The notes beneath the pieces were generated by a model. It was given only the letters and a program-made list of their open reading frames with translations, was not told where the DNA came from and ran no database searches. 64,000 nt of DNA. Origin: Alkalihalophilus pseudofirmus. Its GTDB lineage: Bacteria; Bacillota; Bacilli; Bacillales; Bacillaceae_D. The stretch is taken from positions 1,406,001 through 1,470,000 of the forward strand of contig NZ_CP117835.1 of assembly GCF_029094545.1 (NCBI RefSeq). The letters run 5' to 3'. Shown in pieces: positions 52,081 to 61,655 of this stretch; position 1 is the stretch's first letter; the number at the start of each line of letters is the position of its first letter. A program made the position numbers and the translations under genes.

Positions 52081-52749
52081 ATGATTGAGATCGGAACAAC
52101 GATTCAGTTAGAAACGATAGAGGACTCAAAAGATAAGGAGAGCAAGAAGATGCGCTGCCGCTTAGTTGATAAAAGCAAAGGCTTGTGTATTATTGATTAT
52201 CCTATAGATCAAAAAACAGAAAAACCCAGCTTCTTAATAGATGGGACAAAGTTAAAGGCTTCTTTTATAACAGAAGCAAATGTGGTGTATGAATTTAATA
52301 CTGAGGTAATAGGTCGTGAAAAACGGAATATTCCTGTTTTATTTTTAATGGATCCAGGTAAAGACAAGTATTACCGTATTCAAAGAAGGAACTATGTAAG
52401 GGTTGAAGCGGCGAATGATGTAGCCGTTCATTCTATTGATGATGCGTTTAAGCCATTTACTTCAGTAACTGTAGACATTAGCGGGGGAGGATGTGCTATA
52501 TTACTGCCTGATGAAGTCGTTCTTTCAGTGGATACTCAAGTAGATATTACAATCGTTCTTCCCATGCAAAAAAGCGAAAACCAGTATGTACGAGCACGTT
52601 GCAGGGTCGTACGAAGTTACAAGCCTAGACCTGAAGCGAAAACTCGTGCTTCGTTGCAGTTTATTGACGTTAACCAAAAGGATCAGGATCAAATTGTTAG
52701 GTATTGTTTTGAACGACAAGTTGTCCTTAGACGCAAGAACCGCGACTAG
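52081..52749 (+). CDS. ypfA: PilZ-domain c-di-GMP receptor (YpfA/YcgR-like)
   Basis: 222 residues from ATG 52081 (GAGGAGGG upstream). N-terminal YcgR-like domain (1-95), then a PilZ domain with RRNYVRVE (R-x3-R) and the DISGGG (D/N-x-S-x2-G) motifs that bind cyclic di-GMP. B. subtilis YpfA (DgrA) slows flagellar motility when c-di-GMP rises. Situated between ypeB and cmk as in B. subtilis. The 52750-52936 spacer holds no other feature seen. Confidence 0.92.
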   Translation: MIEIGTTIQLETIEDSKDKESKKMRCRLVDKSKGLCIIDYPIDQKTEKPSFLIDGTKLKASFITEANVVYEFNTEVIGREKRNIPVLFLMDPGKDKYYRIQRRNYVRVEAANDVAVHSIDDAFKPFTSVTVDISGGGCAILLPDEVVLSVDTQVDITIVLPMQKSENQYVRARCRVVRSYKPRPEAKTRASLQFIDVNQKDQDQIVRYCFERQVVLRRKNRD

Positions 52750-52936
52750 CATGCAGAGACTAAATCACTAGCAAAAATATGCCGGCCTCAATTTGTCAAT
52801 AATTCGAGCAAGCTAGTATTAGACCGAGATATACGAGTGTGATATGATGAAGGTATCTGAAAATTTACCGTTGAATAAAATGGGATAGCCGTTCTGTGCT
52901 AGCTGTTTTGGGAAGATTGTATGAGGTGTGGAATAG

Positions 52937-53611
52937 ATGAATAATTTAATGAATATTGCTATTGACGGCCCTGCAGGAGCAGGTAAGAGTACGGTTGCGA
53001 AGCTTGTAGCTGAAAGACTCTCTTACTTATATATTGATACAGGTGCCATGTATCGAGCATTAACTTATGCAGCACTTGAAAAAAATGTTAACCTAGAAGA
53101 TGAGGATGCTCTCGATCAATTACTTGAAGGAATTGATATTGATTTAAAGCATACAAAAAACGGGGTTCTCGTTTACGTAAATAAGGCAGATGTAACAGAA
53201 TTAATTAGGACCGATGATGTGAATAAACACGTCTCTTTAGTGGCAAGTCATCCTTCTGTTCGAATTGAAATGGTGGAAAGACAGCGTACTCTCGCAAAAG
53301 GTACGGATGCGGTGTTAGATGGAAGGGATATTGGAACATACGTCCTTCCTGATGCGGAATTAAAAGTATTCTTGACTGCTTCAGTAGAAGAGCGTGCTAG
53401 AAGAAGGCATGAAGAACAAGTGAAAAAAGGACTCCCATCTAATCTTGAAGAGCTAAAAAAAGATATAGCCAGACGAGACGAATTAGATTCAACTAGAGAA
53501 TTTGCTCCATTAAAAAAAGCAAATGATGCGGTGGAAATTGATTCGACCTCTATGTCGATTGAAGAAGTTGCGGCCTCCATTATCAATTTAGCGAAGGAGC
53601 GTGCTTCTTAA
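52937..53611 (+). CDS. cmk: Cytidylate kinase
   Basis: 224 residues. P-loop IDGPAGAGKSTVAK near the N-terminus, YIDTGAMYRALTY, DGRDIGTYVLPDAELKVFLTAS and ...RARRRHEEQ (lid region). Phosphorylates CMP and dCMP. The frame also offers an ATG 12 bases later (52949). Followed directly by plsC. Confidence 0.95.
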   Translation: MNNLMNIAIDGPAGAGKSTVAKLVAERLSYLYIDTGAMYRALTYAALEKNVNLEDEDALDQLLEGIDIDLKHTKNGVLVYVNKADVTELIRTDDVNKHVSLVASHPSVRIEMVERQRTLAKGTDAVLDGRDIGTYVLPDAELKVFLTASVEERARRRHEEQVKKGLPSNLEELKKDIARRDELDSTREFAPLKKANDAVEIDSTSMSIEEVAASIINLAKERAS

Positions 53612-54217
53612 ATGGGTTTATATCAAATTGGTCAGCGTATTTGCAGAATGTACCTCTCAAGTAAATACAAAGTTGAAGTGATTGGTGCTGAGAATCTTCC
53701 TGCTGATGGTGGTGTGCTGCTTTGCTGCAATCATATAAGTAATCTAGATCCACCTCTATTAGGCGCGTATATTAGTCGTCCTATCCGTTATATGGCCAAA
53801 CAAGAGTTATTTGAAAAACCCATTTTAAAGTCGCTTCTGCCAAAACTCGGCGCCTTCCCTGTTAGGAGAGGAATGAGTGATAAGCAAGCCCTGCGTAAAG
53901 GGATGGATTTTCTCAAGCAAGGCGAAATGCTTGGCTTATTTCCTGAAGGAACGAGGAGCAAGGATGGCAAACTTGGGAAGGGTCTTGCAGGTGCCGGGTT
54001 CTTTGCTCTTAGAACGAATGCGGCAGTTGTCCCTTGTGCCATTGTAGGACCTTACAAAAAAGGACAGCCATTAAAATTAATTTATGGAAAGCCGATGGAT
54101 TTTGAACAAATTCGGTTAGAAAAGCGTTCTGCTGATGATGCGACAGCGATCATCATGGATGAAATTGGTCAGCTTATTGAGCTGCATTCTAAGGAAGTTA
54201 AGTCTACTCTTACGTAG
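53612..54217 (+). CDS. plsC: 1-acyl-sn-glycerol-3-phosphate acyltransferase
   Basis: 201 residues. Acyltransferase motifs NHISNLDPPLLG (HX4D), FPVRRGMSD, and FPEGTRSKDGKLG. Makes phosphatidic acid in membrane lipid synthesis. ATG follows the cmk stop with no gap; AAGGAG lies 12 bases upstream, inside cmk. No clear membrane helix beyond the N-terminal hydrophobic patch. Confidence 0.92.
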   Translation: MGLYQIGQRICRMYLSSKYKVEVIGAENLPADGGVLLCCNHISNLDPPLLGAYISRPIRYMAKQELFEKPILKSLLPKLGAFPVRRGMSDKQALRKGMDFLKQGEMLGLFPEGTRSKDGKLGKGLAGAGFFALRTNAAVVPCAIVGPYKKGQPLKLIYGKPMDFEQIRLEKRSADDATAIIMDEIGQLIELHSKEVKSTLT

Positions 54218-54304
54218 TTAAATACTTTCTCGCTATATGTGAGAGTTCAATTTATATAATACGTATACATACCGCTTTAGCGGAGATTGAAGGAGGCAAA
54301 AGTC

Positions 54305-55462
54305 ATGGGTGAAGAAATGAACAATGAACAACTAGCAGAAATGAAGTCATTAGCTGTAGGGGATGTTGTTACTGGGAAGGTAACAAAAGTGGAAGACAAA
54401 CAAGCATTGGTTGATGTTGGTTTTAAAGTGGAAGGCATTGTACCAATCAGCGAGCTTTCTAGTTTGCATGTCGAAAAAGTAAGTGATGTTCTTTCTGTAG
54501 ATGATGAATTGGAAATGAAAATTCTTAAACTAGAAGACGATGAGCTGATTCTTTCAAAGCGTGCTGTACAAGCTGAAAAAGCATGGGATCAATTACGTAA
54601 GCAACAAGAAAATGGCGAAATCATTACTGCTGAAGTAGCTGAGGTAGTAAAAGGCGGTTTAGTAGTAGATGTAGGTGTAAGAGGTTTCATTCCGGCTTCT
54701 TTAGTTGAACGTCATTTTGTAGAAGATTTTTCGGATTATAAAGGGCGCGAACTTCGTCTGAAAGTAGAAGAGCTGGATCAAGAAAATAATAAACTAATCT
54801 TATCGCAGCGTGCCGTACTAGATGCAGAGCTTGAAGAAAAGAAGAAAAATGTCCTTCAATCACTTAAATCGGGAGATACAGTTGAAGGAACTGTACAGCG
54901 TCTGACAAACTTTGGTGCATTTGTAGATGTGGGCGGAGTAGATGGACTTGTGCATATTTCTCAGCTTGCGCACCACCGTGTTGAAACGCCTTCTGATATT
55001 GTAAATGAAGGGGATAAGGTTAAGGTGAAAGTCTTATCTGTGGACCCAGACAGCGAGCGTGTATCACTGTCTATTAAAGATACACAGCCTGGACCGTGGG
55101 AAGAAGTAGCGGGGCGAATTTCAACTGGTGATGTCATTGAAGGAACAGTAAGACGTTTAGTGTCATTTGGTGCATTTGTTGAGGTAGCACCAGGAGTGGA
55201 AGGTCTGGTCCACATTTCTCAAATCGCCAACCGCCATATCGGCACACCGTCAGAAGTTTTAACTGAGGGCGAAAAGGTTGAAGTGAAAGTGTTAGATGTA
55301 AATCTTGATGATAAGCGTATTTCTTTAAGCATTCGTGAGCTTTTAAAAGACGATTCGAATGATGGAGATTATGCCGCGTATGAGGCGAATAAAGAAGAAG
55401 AACCAAGCGGGTTTTCTCTTGGCGACATGATAGGAGATCAATTGAAAAAATACAAATCTTAA
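54305..55462 (+). CDS. ypfD: Ribosomal protein S1 homologue (YpfD), four S1 domains
   Basis: 385 residues from ATG 54305 (AAGGAGG eight bases before; the upstream TTG 54287 overlaps that site). Four S1/OB domains: LAVGDVVTGKVTKV (about 12-82), EIITAEVAEVVKGG (about 100-168), LKSGDTVEGTVQRLTNFGAFVDVG (about 185-255) and ISTGDVIEGTVRRLVSFGAFVEV (about 270-343). It lacks two of the six domains of E. coli S1, as usual for Firmicutes. RNA binding; role in translation is not fully settled in Bacillus. Confidence 0.93.
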   Translation: MGEEMNNEQLAEMKSLAVGDVVTGKVTKVEDKQALVDVGFKVEGIVPISELSSLHVEKVSDVLSVDDELEMKILKLEDDELILSKRAVQAEKAWDQLRKQQENGEIITAEVAEVVKGGLVVDVGVRGFIPASLVERHFVEDFSDYKGRELRLKVEELDQENNKLILSQRAVLDAELEEKKKNVLQSLKSGDTVEGTVQRLTNFGAFVDVGGVDGLVHISQLAHHRVETPSDIVNEGDKVKVKVLSVDPDSERVSLSIKDTQPGPWEEVAGRISTGDVIEGTVRRLVSFGAFVEVAPGVEGLVHISQIANRHIGTPSEVLTEGEKVEVKVLDVNLDDKRISLSIRELLKDDSNDGDYAAYEANKEEEPSGFSLGDMIGDQLKKYKS

Positions 55463-55479
55463 TTGATTAGGTGATGTAC

Positions 55480-56529
55480 ATGAGTCGTGCAAAAAGAAAA
55501 TTAGATCATATCGAACATGCTCTTTCTACGGGGCAAGAGCGCACTCATGGCTTTGAACACATTCGTTTTGTCCACAATAGTATTCCTGATGCTTTTGTTG
55601 ATGAAGTGGATTATTCTTCTGAAATCGGCGGACTTTCATTAAGTTCGCCGATTTTTATCAATGCCATGACCGGCGGCGGCGGCGAGCGGACGAAAATGAT
55701 TAACCAGCAATTAGCCGAAGTCGCCTCTGAATGCGGAATTGGAATAGCTGTAGGGTCGCAAATGGCAGCCATACGAGATCCGGAAGAGAGAAAAAGCTAT
55801 GAAATTGTCAGGCAGACCCATCCAAATGGAGTTGTATTTGCTAATTTAGGAAGTGAAGCAACGGTAGACCAAGCCAAAAGGGCTGTCGACATGCTTCAGG
55901 CTTCTGCTCTGCAAATTCATCTTAACGTTATTCAAGAACTTGTGATGCCAGAAGGAGACAGAGATTTTAGACACACGCTGACTCGTATTGAAAAAATCAA
56001 AGATGCGATTGATGTCCCGTTAATCATTAAAGAAGTAGGATACGGTATGAGCAGGGAAACGGCTGAAACATTAGGATCTATCGGAGTTCAAATGATTGAT
56101 GTCGGCGGGTTCGGCGGAACGAATTTCTCTCGAATTGAAAATGCAAGAAGAGAACGGAAGCTAAGCTATTTTGATGATTGGGGCATAAATACCACTAGTT
56201 CTATTATAGAAGTGACGGAAGCTGCTAAGGGGATATCAGTGATTTCATCAGGAGGTCTTCAGTCTGCATTAGATGTAGTTAAATCGATTGCGCTAGGAGC
56301 CGATGCGACAGGCTTTGCAGGCTACTTCCTAAAAATATTAATGGAAGAAGGCCAAACGGCCCTTATCGAAGAGATCAATTTTATCCATAAAGATATTAAA
56401 ATGTTGATGACTGCATTAGGAGCATCTTCACTTAGTGAACTGAAAGAAGTCCCTTTAGTCATAGGCGGGAGCACAAAAGAATGGTGTGAGCAGCGGGGGA
56501 TTCCCCTAGATCGATATCTTAAACGCTAA
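55480..56529 (+). CDS. fni: Type 2 isopentenyl-diphosphate delta-isomerase (FMN)
   Basis: 349 residues from ATG 55480, with AGGTGAT upstream; ATG/GTG further up overlap the site. IDI-2 motifs: [86 protein letters not shown]. Interconverts IPP and DMAPP with FMN and NADPH. Same neighbour order as B. subtilis ypgA. Confidence 0.95.
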   Translation: MSRAKRKLDHIEHALSTGQERTHGFEHIRFVHNSIPDAFVDEVDYSSEIGGLSLSSPIFINAMTGGGGERTKMINQQLAEVASECGIGIAVGSQMAAIRDPEERKSYEIVRQTHPNGVVFANLGSEATVDQAKRAVDMLQASALQIHLNVIQELVMPEGDRDFRHTLTRIEKIKDAIDVPLIIKEVGYGMSRETAETLGSIGVQMIDVGGFGGTNFSRIENARRERKLSYFDDWGINTTSSIIEVTEAAKGISVISSGGLQSALDVVKSIALGADATGFAGYFLKILMEEGQTALIEEINFIHKDIKMLMTALGASSLSELKEVPLVIGGSTKEWCEQRGIPLDRYLKR

Positions 56530-56569
56530 AAGGTTGAATGAGGAGAAAATCCTTATTCAACCTTTTTTG
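56528..56569. terminator. Terminator between fni and the ypzI-like gene
   Basis: Stem AAAAGGTTGAATGAGGA / TCCTTATTCAACCTTTT with a short loop and T-run; convergent genes on both sides. Confidence 0.88.
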
Positions 56570-56571
56570 TC

Positions 56572-56706
56572 TTATGGCCGTTGATTTTCTCTAGCTTCTT
56601 CAGGGCTCTGGAGCTTGCTTGCTCCTTTATTGGATAAACTTTGATCACGATCTGATTCGACACGGTGAGAAGCTTTTAATTTGCGCTCTTGGCGATCACG
56701 TCCCAT
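56572..56706 (-). CDS. ypzI: YpzI-like small protein
   Basis: 44 residues: MGRDRQERKLKASHRVESDR..., very polar. The MG(K/R)DRQE+KL...RVESDRDQ pattern matches the YpzI family of Bacillaceae. GGGAGGGGAG site right before ATG on the minus strand. Function unknown. Lies between fni and yphA, divergent from yphA. Confidence 0.82.
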   Translation of the reverse strand: MGRDRQERKLKASHRVESDRDQSLSNKGASKLQSPEEARENQRP

Positions 56707-56832
56707 ATACTCCCCTCCCTTCATATTGCAATTTTTAGTATGTCCACTTTCGTTTGTTTCATGTAGAACCTATTTCTTTTCACGTTTAGCTTTTGTGGGA
56801 TTGTCGATACTAAAGCAAGGGAGGTGGGTTTA

Positions 56833-57462
56833 ATGGAAGGTGTATATTTTTATTGGATAGGTTGGATCTATATTTGTATTGTCACATTCTTTTGGAACAA
56901 AACGTCATTAAGAACGGCTTCTGCTATATTTTTATTTATTACATTAATAGTAAGTCCAATTTATATCCCAGTATTTTCAAGTGAGGTCAGTTTAGGCTTT
57001 TTATTTTTAATCGGTGTTTCTTATGGTTTTATTTCTCAAGTGAAAGTCATGAGATTGTTGCATATAGTGATTGCCGTTCTAGCTGTAGCCGCGGCTTATG
57101 CCACGTTTCAATTAGTAGCTATTTACGATCCGGTTGTTCATTTAATTGATGGGAGGCTTATGTCAATGGCCATCGTGGTGTGTCTGTCTTGTATGCTGGC
57201 TGGGAAATGGAGCTTGAGAATACTCATTGCGGTAGTAGGGTTGCTGCATGGGGAACTTTTATATGGACTGGCTGCCATTCAGACGTTTACTTCCCATGCA
57301 TTTGGCTCTTTTTATGTTTTAGATGTGCTGGCGCTCTCAACTGCTGTCATCGGGGGAGGATGGTTATTGCATATGCTTTCTGAACATGTAGGTGAATGGA
57401 TTAAGCAGCGAAAAGAACAACCAATTCGGAACATGATTGCGCAAGAAGATCGCATTGAATAA
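56833..57462 (+). CDS. yphA: YphA-like membrane protein
   Basis: 209 residues from ATG 56833 (GGGAGGTG site). Six to seven membrane helices, Lys/Arg-rich end (EWIKQRKEQPIRNMIAQEDRIE). By place between fni and der it corresponds to B. subtilis YphA, also of unknown function. The 57463-57694 spacer contains a weak hairpin and a direct repeat of acgattgtttt. Confidence 0.82.
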   Translation: MEGVYFYWIGWIYICIVTFFWNKTSLRTASAIFLFITLIVSPIYIPVFSSEVSLGFLFLIGVSYGFISQVKVMRLLHIVIAVLAVAAAYATFQLVAIYDPVVHLIDGRLMSMAIVVCLSCMLAGKWSLRILIAVVGLLHGELLYGLAAIQTFTSHAFGSFYVLDVLALSTAVIGGGWLLHMLSEHVGEWIKQRKEQPIRNMIAQEDRIE

Positions 57463-57694
57463 TAAATCGTTGTGATTTATTTCGTTATTAATATAATCAA
57501 AAAATGAAAATAGCGACCAAAAAGGTTGATTGAAACGATTGTTTTGAACGATTGTTTTCAACCAAGGTCTCGACAATCTCATTGAGGTTTAGTAGAATGA
57601 ACAGGTTACACGCGGAGTCTATCTCCATCAATTAATCATTTTAACTAATACAAAAAAACGATGTATTTTACATAAGAAAGGTCGGGGGACAATT

Positions 57695-59008
57695 ATGACG
57701 AAACCAGTCGTTGCCATAGTAGGGCGTCCTAATGTTGGAAAATCAACCATTTTTAACAGAATAGTAGGAGAAAGAGTAGCCATTGTCGAAGATATGCCAG
57801 GAGTAACTCGTGACCGCTTGTACAGTCACGGTGAATGGTTAGATCGTGAATTTAATCTGATTGATACAGGCGGGATTGAGCTTGCGGATGAACCATTATT
57901 GAATCAAATGCGCGAACAGGCAGAGCTTGCGATTGAAGAAGCAGATGTCATTGTTTTCATCGTAAATGGACGAGAAGGAATTACTAGTGCAGACCAAGAA
58001 GTCGCGAAGATCTTATTTAGATCTAAAAAGCCGGTTGTTTTAGGGGTTAATAAAGTCGATAACCCTGATATGCATGATTTGTTATATGAGTTTTATTCTC
58101 TTGGTATCGGTAATCCGTTCCCGATTTCAGGGTCGCACGGTTTAGGGCTTGGTGATCTTCTCGATGAGGTATTAAAGCACTTCCCTGAAAAAGTAGAAGA
58201 TGATTATGATCCTGATACGATTCGTATCTCACTTATTGGACGTCCCAATGTTGGTAAATCCTCGTTAGTAAATGCGATGCTCGGTGAGGAACGAGTGATA
58301 GTCAGTAATATTCCTGGTACGACAAGAGATGCAATTGATACATCTTTCACAAGAGATGGTCAAGATTACGTCTTAATTGATACTGCAGGGATGCGTAAAC
58401 GTGGAAAGGTATATGAGAGTACAGAGAAATACAGCGTGCTGCGCTCATTAAAAGCCATTGAGCGTTCTAACGTCGTTTTAGTTGTTATTAATGCTGAAGA
58501 AGGCATTATTGAACAAGATAAAAAAATTGCAGGCTATGCACATGAGGCAGGACGAGCTGTAATTATCGTAGTCAATAAGTGGGATGCGATTGAGCGCGAT
58601 GATAAAACAATGCAGAAATTTGAACAGAAAATTCGAGATGAATTTTTATTCTTATCTTATGCACCAATTTTATTTACATCAGCTAAAACAAAACAGCGCC
58701 TGCAACATGTGCTGCCTATGGTAAAGAAAGTTTCTCAAAATCATAACTTGCGTGTACCGACGAATGTTTTAAATGACTTAATTATGGATGCTGTAGCAAT
58801 GAATCCTACTCCAACTGACAAAGGAAAGAGACTTCGTATTAATTATGTGACTCAAGTTGCAGTAGAGCCGCCAACTTTTGTCTTCTTTGTCAATGAGCCA
58901 GAGCTTCTTCACTTTTCTTATGAACGTTTCTTAGAAAATCGTCTGCGTGCGACATTTGAATTCGAGGGTACACCTATTAAAATTATTGCTAGAAAGAAAA
59001 ATGACTAA
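57695..59008 (+). CDS. der: Ribosome assembly GTPase Der (EngA)
   Basis: 437 residues with two consecutive G domains: first GRPNVGKST (10-18) with [17 protein letters not shown]; second GRPNVGKSS (about 183) with DTAGMRKRG and NKWD; C-terminal KH-like domain to residue 437. Needed for 50S subunit maturation. Position before gpsA fits B. subtilis. Confidence 0.98.
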   Translation: MTKPVVAIVGRPNVGKSTIFNRIVGERVAIVEDMPGVTRDRLYSHGEWLDREFNLIDTGGIELADEPLLNQMREQAELAIEEADVIVFIVNGREGITSADQEVAKILFRSKKPVVLGVNKVDNPDMHDLLYEFYSLGIGNPFPISGSHGLGLGDLLDEVLKHFPEKVEDDYDPDTIRISLIGRPNVGKSSLVNAMLGEERVIVSNIPGTTRDAIDTSFTRDGQDYVLIDTAGMRKRGKVYESTEKYSVLRSLKAIERSNVVLVVINAEEGIIEQDKKIAGYAHEAGRAVIIVVNKWDAIERDDKTMQKFEQKIRDEFLFLSYAPILFTSAKTKQRLQHVLPMVKKVSQNHNLRVPTNVLNDLIMDAVAMNPTPTDKGKRLRINYVTQVAVEPPTFVFFVNEPELLHFSYERFLENRLRATFEFEGTPIKIIARKKND

Positions 59009-59046
59009 CTGGAAATGACTTATCATAGTTAGAACTGGGGGAGACT

Positions 59047-59673
59047 ATGACTATTTTGTTACTGCTCGTTGTTATTTTAATTGGTTATTTACTTGGTTCG
59101 ATCAGTTTTAGTTATTTAATTGCTAAGAAGATTAAGAAAGTTGATATCAGACAGCATGGCAGCGGCAATGCCGGAGCAACGAATACTTTGCGTGTCTTAG
59201 GAATCGGTCCGGCAATTTCTGTGCTTGCTTTGGATATTGTCAAAGGGATTATTGCTGTATGGATTGGGGTTTTGCTTGCCCCAGACCAAAGCGGTGTGTT
59301 TCCAGCTCTTGCAGGTTTAGCGGCTATTTTAGGGCATAACTGGCCTGTTTACTATGGCTTCAGAGGGGGAAAAGGGGTCGCTACGACCATCGGAGTTATT
59401 GCGACGCTTGTTTTCTTCCCTGCTTTATTTGCCGGAATTATTGCTATTATTAGTATTGTCTTAACGCGTTATGTTTCGCTAGGTTCGTTGTTATTTGCTC
59501 TTTTAACACCTGCTTTTGCCTACTTGCTGATGGAAACGTACCAAATCCCTCAGATGTACATTATCTTATCTATTCTAGTAGCGGTTCTTTCATTTTGGAG
59601 ACATCGTACCAATATTCAACGCTTGCTGACAGGAACTGAGAGCAAGATTGGAAAGAAAAAAGAAGCTTCCTAG
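59047..59673 (+). CDS. plsY: Acyl-phosphate:glycerol-3-phosphate acyltransferase PlsY
   Basis: 208 residues, about five to six helices. Family motifs: GYLLGSISFSYLIAK, RQHGSGNAGATNTLRVLG (motif 1), GHNWPVYYGFRGGKGVATTIG (motif 2). First acyl transfer in membrane phospholipid synthesis, feeding PlsC. Placed between der and gpsA, the enzyme that supplies its glycerol-3-phosphate. Confidence 0.95.
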   Translation: MTILLLLVVILIGYLLGSISFSYLIAKKIKKVDIRQHGSGNAGATNTLRVLGIGPAISVLALDIVKGIIAVWIGVLLAPDQSGVFPALAGLAAILGHNWPVYYGFRGGKGVATTIGVIATLVFFPALFAGIIAIISIVLTRYVSLGSLLFALLTPAFAYLLMETYQIPQMYIILSILVAVLSFWRHRTNIQRLLTGTESKIGKKKEAS

Positions 59674-59704
59674 GAAGTAGAAATGGTCCAAAGGAGTTGA
59701 TCAA

Positions 59705-60745
59705 GTGGCAAATATCGCAGTAATGGGTGCAGGAAGCTGGGGAACGGCATTAAGCATGGTGTTAGCTGATAATCATCATGACGTTCGTTTGTGGGCAAGG
59801 CGAGAAGAACAAATTGCTGAAATTAATAACAATCATACAAATGAAGCTTACCTGCCAGACATTCAGTTACCAAAACAAATCAAAGGATACTCTGACCTTT
59901 CTGAAACTGTAAAGGACGTACAGGTGCTTTTGCTTGTCGTACCCACAAAAGCTGTACGTGACGCGATTCAAAGCCTTCGTAAAGTCCTGACTTCACCTGT
60001 TGTGATTGTTCATGCAAGTAAAGGGATTGAACCGGGCACGCATAAACGTATATCAGAAATGATTGAAGAAGAATTTGAGGGCTCAGATTTATTGAAAGAT
60101 GTTGCTGTTTTATCAGGGCCAAGTCATGCAGAGGAAGTCAGTCTTCGTCAGCCTACAACGGTGACGGTATCTTCAAGTAATAACGATGCCTCACTTCTTA
60201 TTCAAGATTTATTTATGAATCAGCATTTCAGAGTCTATACGAATCCTGATTTAATCGGGGTTGAAATCGGAGGAGCGTTAAAAAATATTATTGCGCTTGT
60301 ATGCGGTTTAACAAATGGTCTTGGGATGGGTGATAATACAAAAGCAGCCATCATGACAAGAGGATTAGCAGAAATTACTCGACTTGGAGTTAAGCAGGGA
60401 GCCAACCCTTTAACGTTTGCGGGCCTCTCTGGACTCGGTGATTTGATCGTAACGTGTACGAGTGTTCACTCAAGAAACTGGAGAGCAGGTCAAATGATCG
60501 GGCAAGGGAAGTCGCTTGATGAAGTGTTAAGCAGTATGGGGATGGTAGTGGAAGGAATAAGAACCACACAGGCGGCCTTTGAATTAGCTAATGAATTAAA
60601 AGTAGAAATGCCGATTACCTCAGCATTATATGAGGTGTTATTTGAAGGTCTTCATCCGAAAGAAGCAACCGAGAAATTAATGGGTAGAGTTAAAAAACAC
60701 GAAGTTGAACAAATTTCAGATTTTTTAAATCAAGATGAACTTTAA
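59705..60745 (+). CDS. gpsA: Glycerol-3-phosphate dehydrogenase [NAD(P)+]
   Basis: 346 residues from GTG 59705 (AAAGGAG site). Motifs: GAGSWGTALSMVL (nucleotide binding), VHASKGIEPGT, LSGPSHAEEV, and catalytic K in EIGGALKNIIAL. Produces glycerol-3-phosphate for lipid synthesis with neighbours plsY and plsC. Confidence 0.97.
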   Translation: MANIAVMGAGSWGTALSMVLADNHHDVRLWARREEQIAEINNNHTNEAYLPDIQLPKQIKGYSDLSETVKDVQVLLLVVPTKAVRDAIQSLRKVLTSPVVIVHASKGIEPGTHKRISEMIEEEFEGSDLLKDVAVLSGPSHAEEVSLRQPTTVTVSSSNNDASLLIQDLFMNQHFRVYTNPDLIGVEIGGALKNIIALVCGLTNGLGMGDNTKAAIMTRGLAEITRLGVKQGANPLTFAGLSGLGDLIVTCTSVHSRNWRAGQMIGQGKSLDEVLSSMGMVVEGIRTTQAAFELANELKVEMPITSALYEVLFEGLHPKEATEKLMGRVKKHEVEQISDFLNQDEL

Positions 60746-60780
60746 GACGTAAGCTCGCACTACCTACCCAAAGGTCATGC

Positions 60781-60807
60781 ACCAACCCTTCGTTCATGCA
60801 TAGTATA
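60781..60807 (+). promoter_or_regulatory. Candidate sigma-K promoter of spoVIF
   Basis: AC (60781-60782), 16-base spacer and CATAGTATA (60799-60807) match the late mother-cell sigma-K consensus (AC, 16-17 bp, CATANNNTA). It lies about 30 bases before the start codon. Confidence 0.65.
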
Positions 60808-60835
60808 TGTCTATATTAAGAACGAAGGAGGACGT

Positions 60836-61105
60836 ATGATGTTTCAAAAAAATGACCCTTCATTTATGGATCAGCTTCAAAAGAAAACGAGTGTGAGACC
60901 AGATGAATTAATGAAACTGGCAAACTCGGTCAGTCAAGCAAATTTACAAGATGAGAAAACGGTTCGTCAATTAATTTCGCAAGTATCAAAGCTTGCTAAT
61001 ACTCCAGTATCGAAAGAAAAGGAAGATCAGATTGTTCAGGCTATTGTGAAAAATAATATGCCTACTGATTTCGCTTCTCTTGCTAAAATGTTCAATAAAA
61101 AATAA
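60836..61105 (+). CDS. spoVIF: Stage VI sporulation protein F
   Basis: 89 residues (B. subtilis SpoVIF about the same). Helical: NDPSFMDQLQKKTSVRPDELMKLANSVSQANLQDEKTVRQLISQVSKLAN and ending KNNMPTDFASLAKMFNKK. Needed for the assembly of late coat layers. GGAGG precedes a double ATG (60836 and 60839). An orphan-looking terminator at 61223 may end its transcript. Confidence 0.9.
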   Translation: MMFQKNDPSFMDQLQKKTSVRPDELMKLANSVSQANLQDEKTVRQLISQVSKLANTPVSKEKEDQIVQAIVKNNMPTDFASLAKMFNKK

Positions 61106-61222
61106 TGCAGTGTAAAAATAGGTGCAACAATAGGCAGATGCCAAACGCAAAAGCACTTATTCTGCATATAATTTATGGAACGAACATTAAAATAGGGCTG
61201 TTCAATAAGAAGGCTTTAGTTG

Positions 61223-61258
61223 AGTTAGAGAAGTGCGCCCCGCTTCTCTAACTTTTTT
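61223..61258 (+). terminator. Intrinsic terminator between spoVIF and yphE
   Basis: Perfect 11-bp stem AGTTAGAGAAG / CTTCTCTAACT with a 9-base loop, then six T's. The 61106-61411 spacer has no other clear feature apart from a 30-codon ORF I rejected. Confidence 0.9.
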
Positions 61259-61411
61259 AATGGATTCAAAGGAAGGGAAGTTAAGATGGAAAATGATACA
61301 CTCTGTCTGTAACCGAATGGACAAGCATTATAAGAAATATGGGCTTGGATGATATGGTATAATAAATCGTAGAATTTTTAAAAGTGTATTTATAAAAAAA
61401 GGATGATGGTA

Positions 61412-61615
61412 ATGTCTGATGCAATGATGAATATGTGGATCTCGTTTTTTGCTCTCGCTTTAATGTTTATTTCTGCAGGGGCAGCGATCTTCAGTCGCGA
61501 AAAACTTAGAGGGGTCATTCAAAAAATAGTTCTTGCCTTCTCGTTTATTTGTTTATTAGTGTCTGGTTTAATTGTATTTTTAATCGTAATTGGCGGGCCG
61601 ACTGCCGCTTTATAA
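61412..61615 (+). CDS. yphE: YphE-like small membrane protein (DUF2768)
   Basis: 67 residues from ATG 61412 (AAAGGA upstream). Two membrane helices (about 8-25 and 39-62). Position between gpsA and yphF, and length, agree with B. subtilis YphE. Function unknown. Confidence 0.85.
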   Translation: MSDAMMNMWISFFALALMFISAGAAIFSREKLRGVIQKIVLAFSFICLLVSGLIVFLIVIGGPTAAL

Positions 61616-61655
61616 GCTGAGTTTCAAAGAATGAAAAGAGTAGGAGATTGATTGG

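Noticed and set aside
57525-57560. Direct repeat of acgattgtttt before der
   Set aside because: Short and AT-rich; no clear link to an operator or element.
61260-61352. 30-codon ORF (MDSKEGKLRWKM...) between spoVIF and yphE
   Set aside because: No ribosome binding site; the ATG sits in the T-run of a terminator. Conservation data would be needed to revive it.
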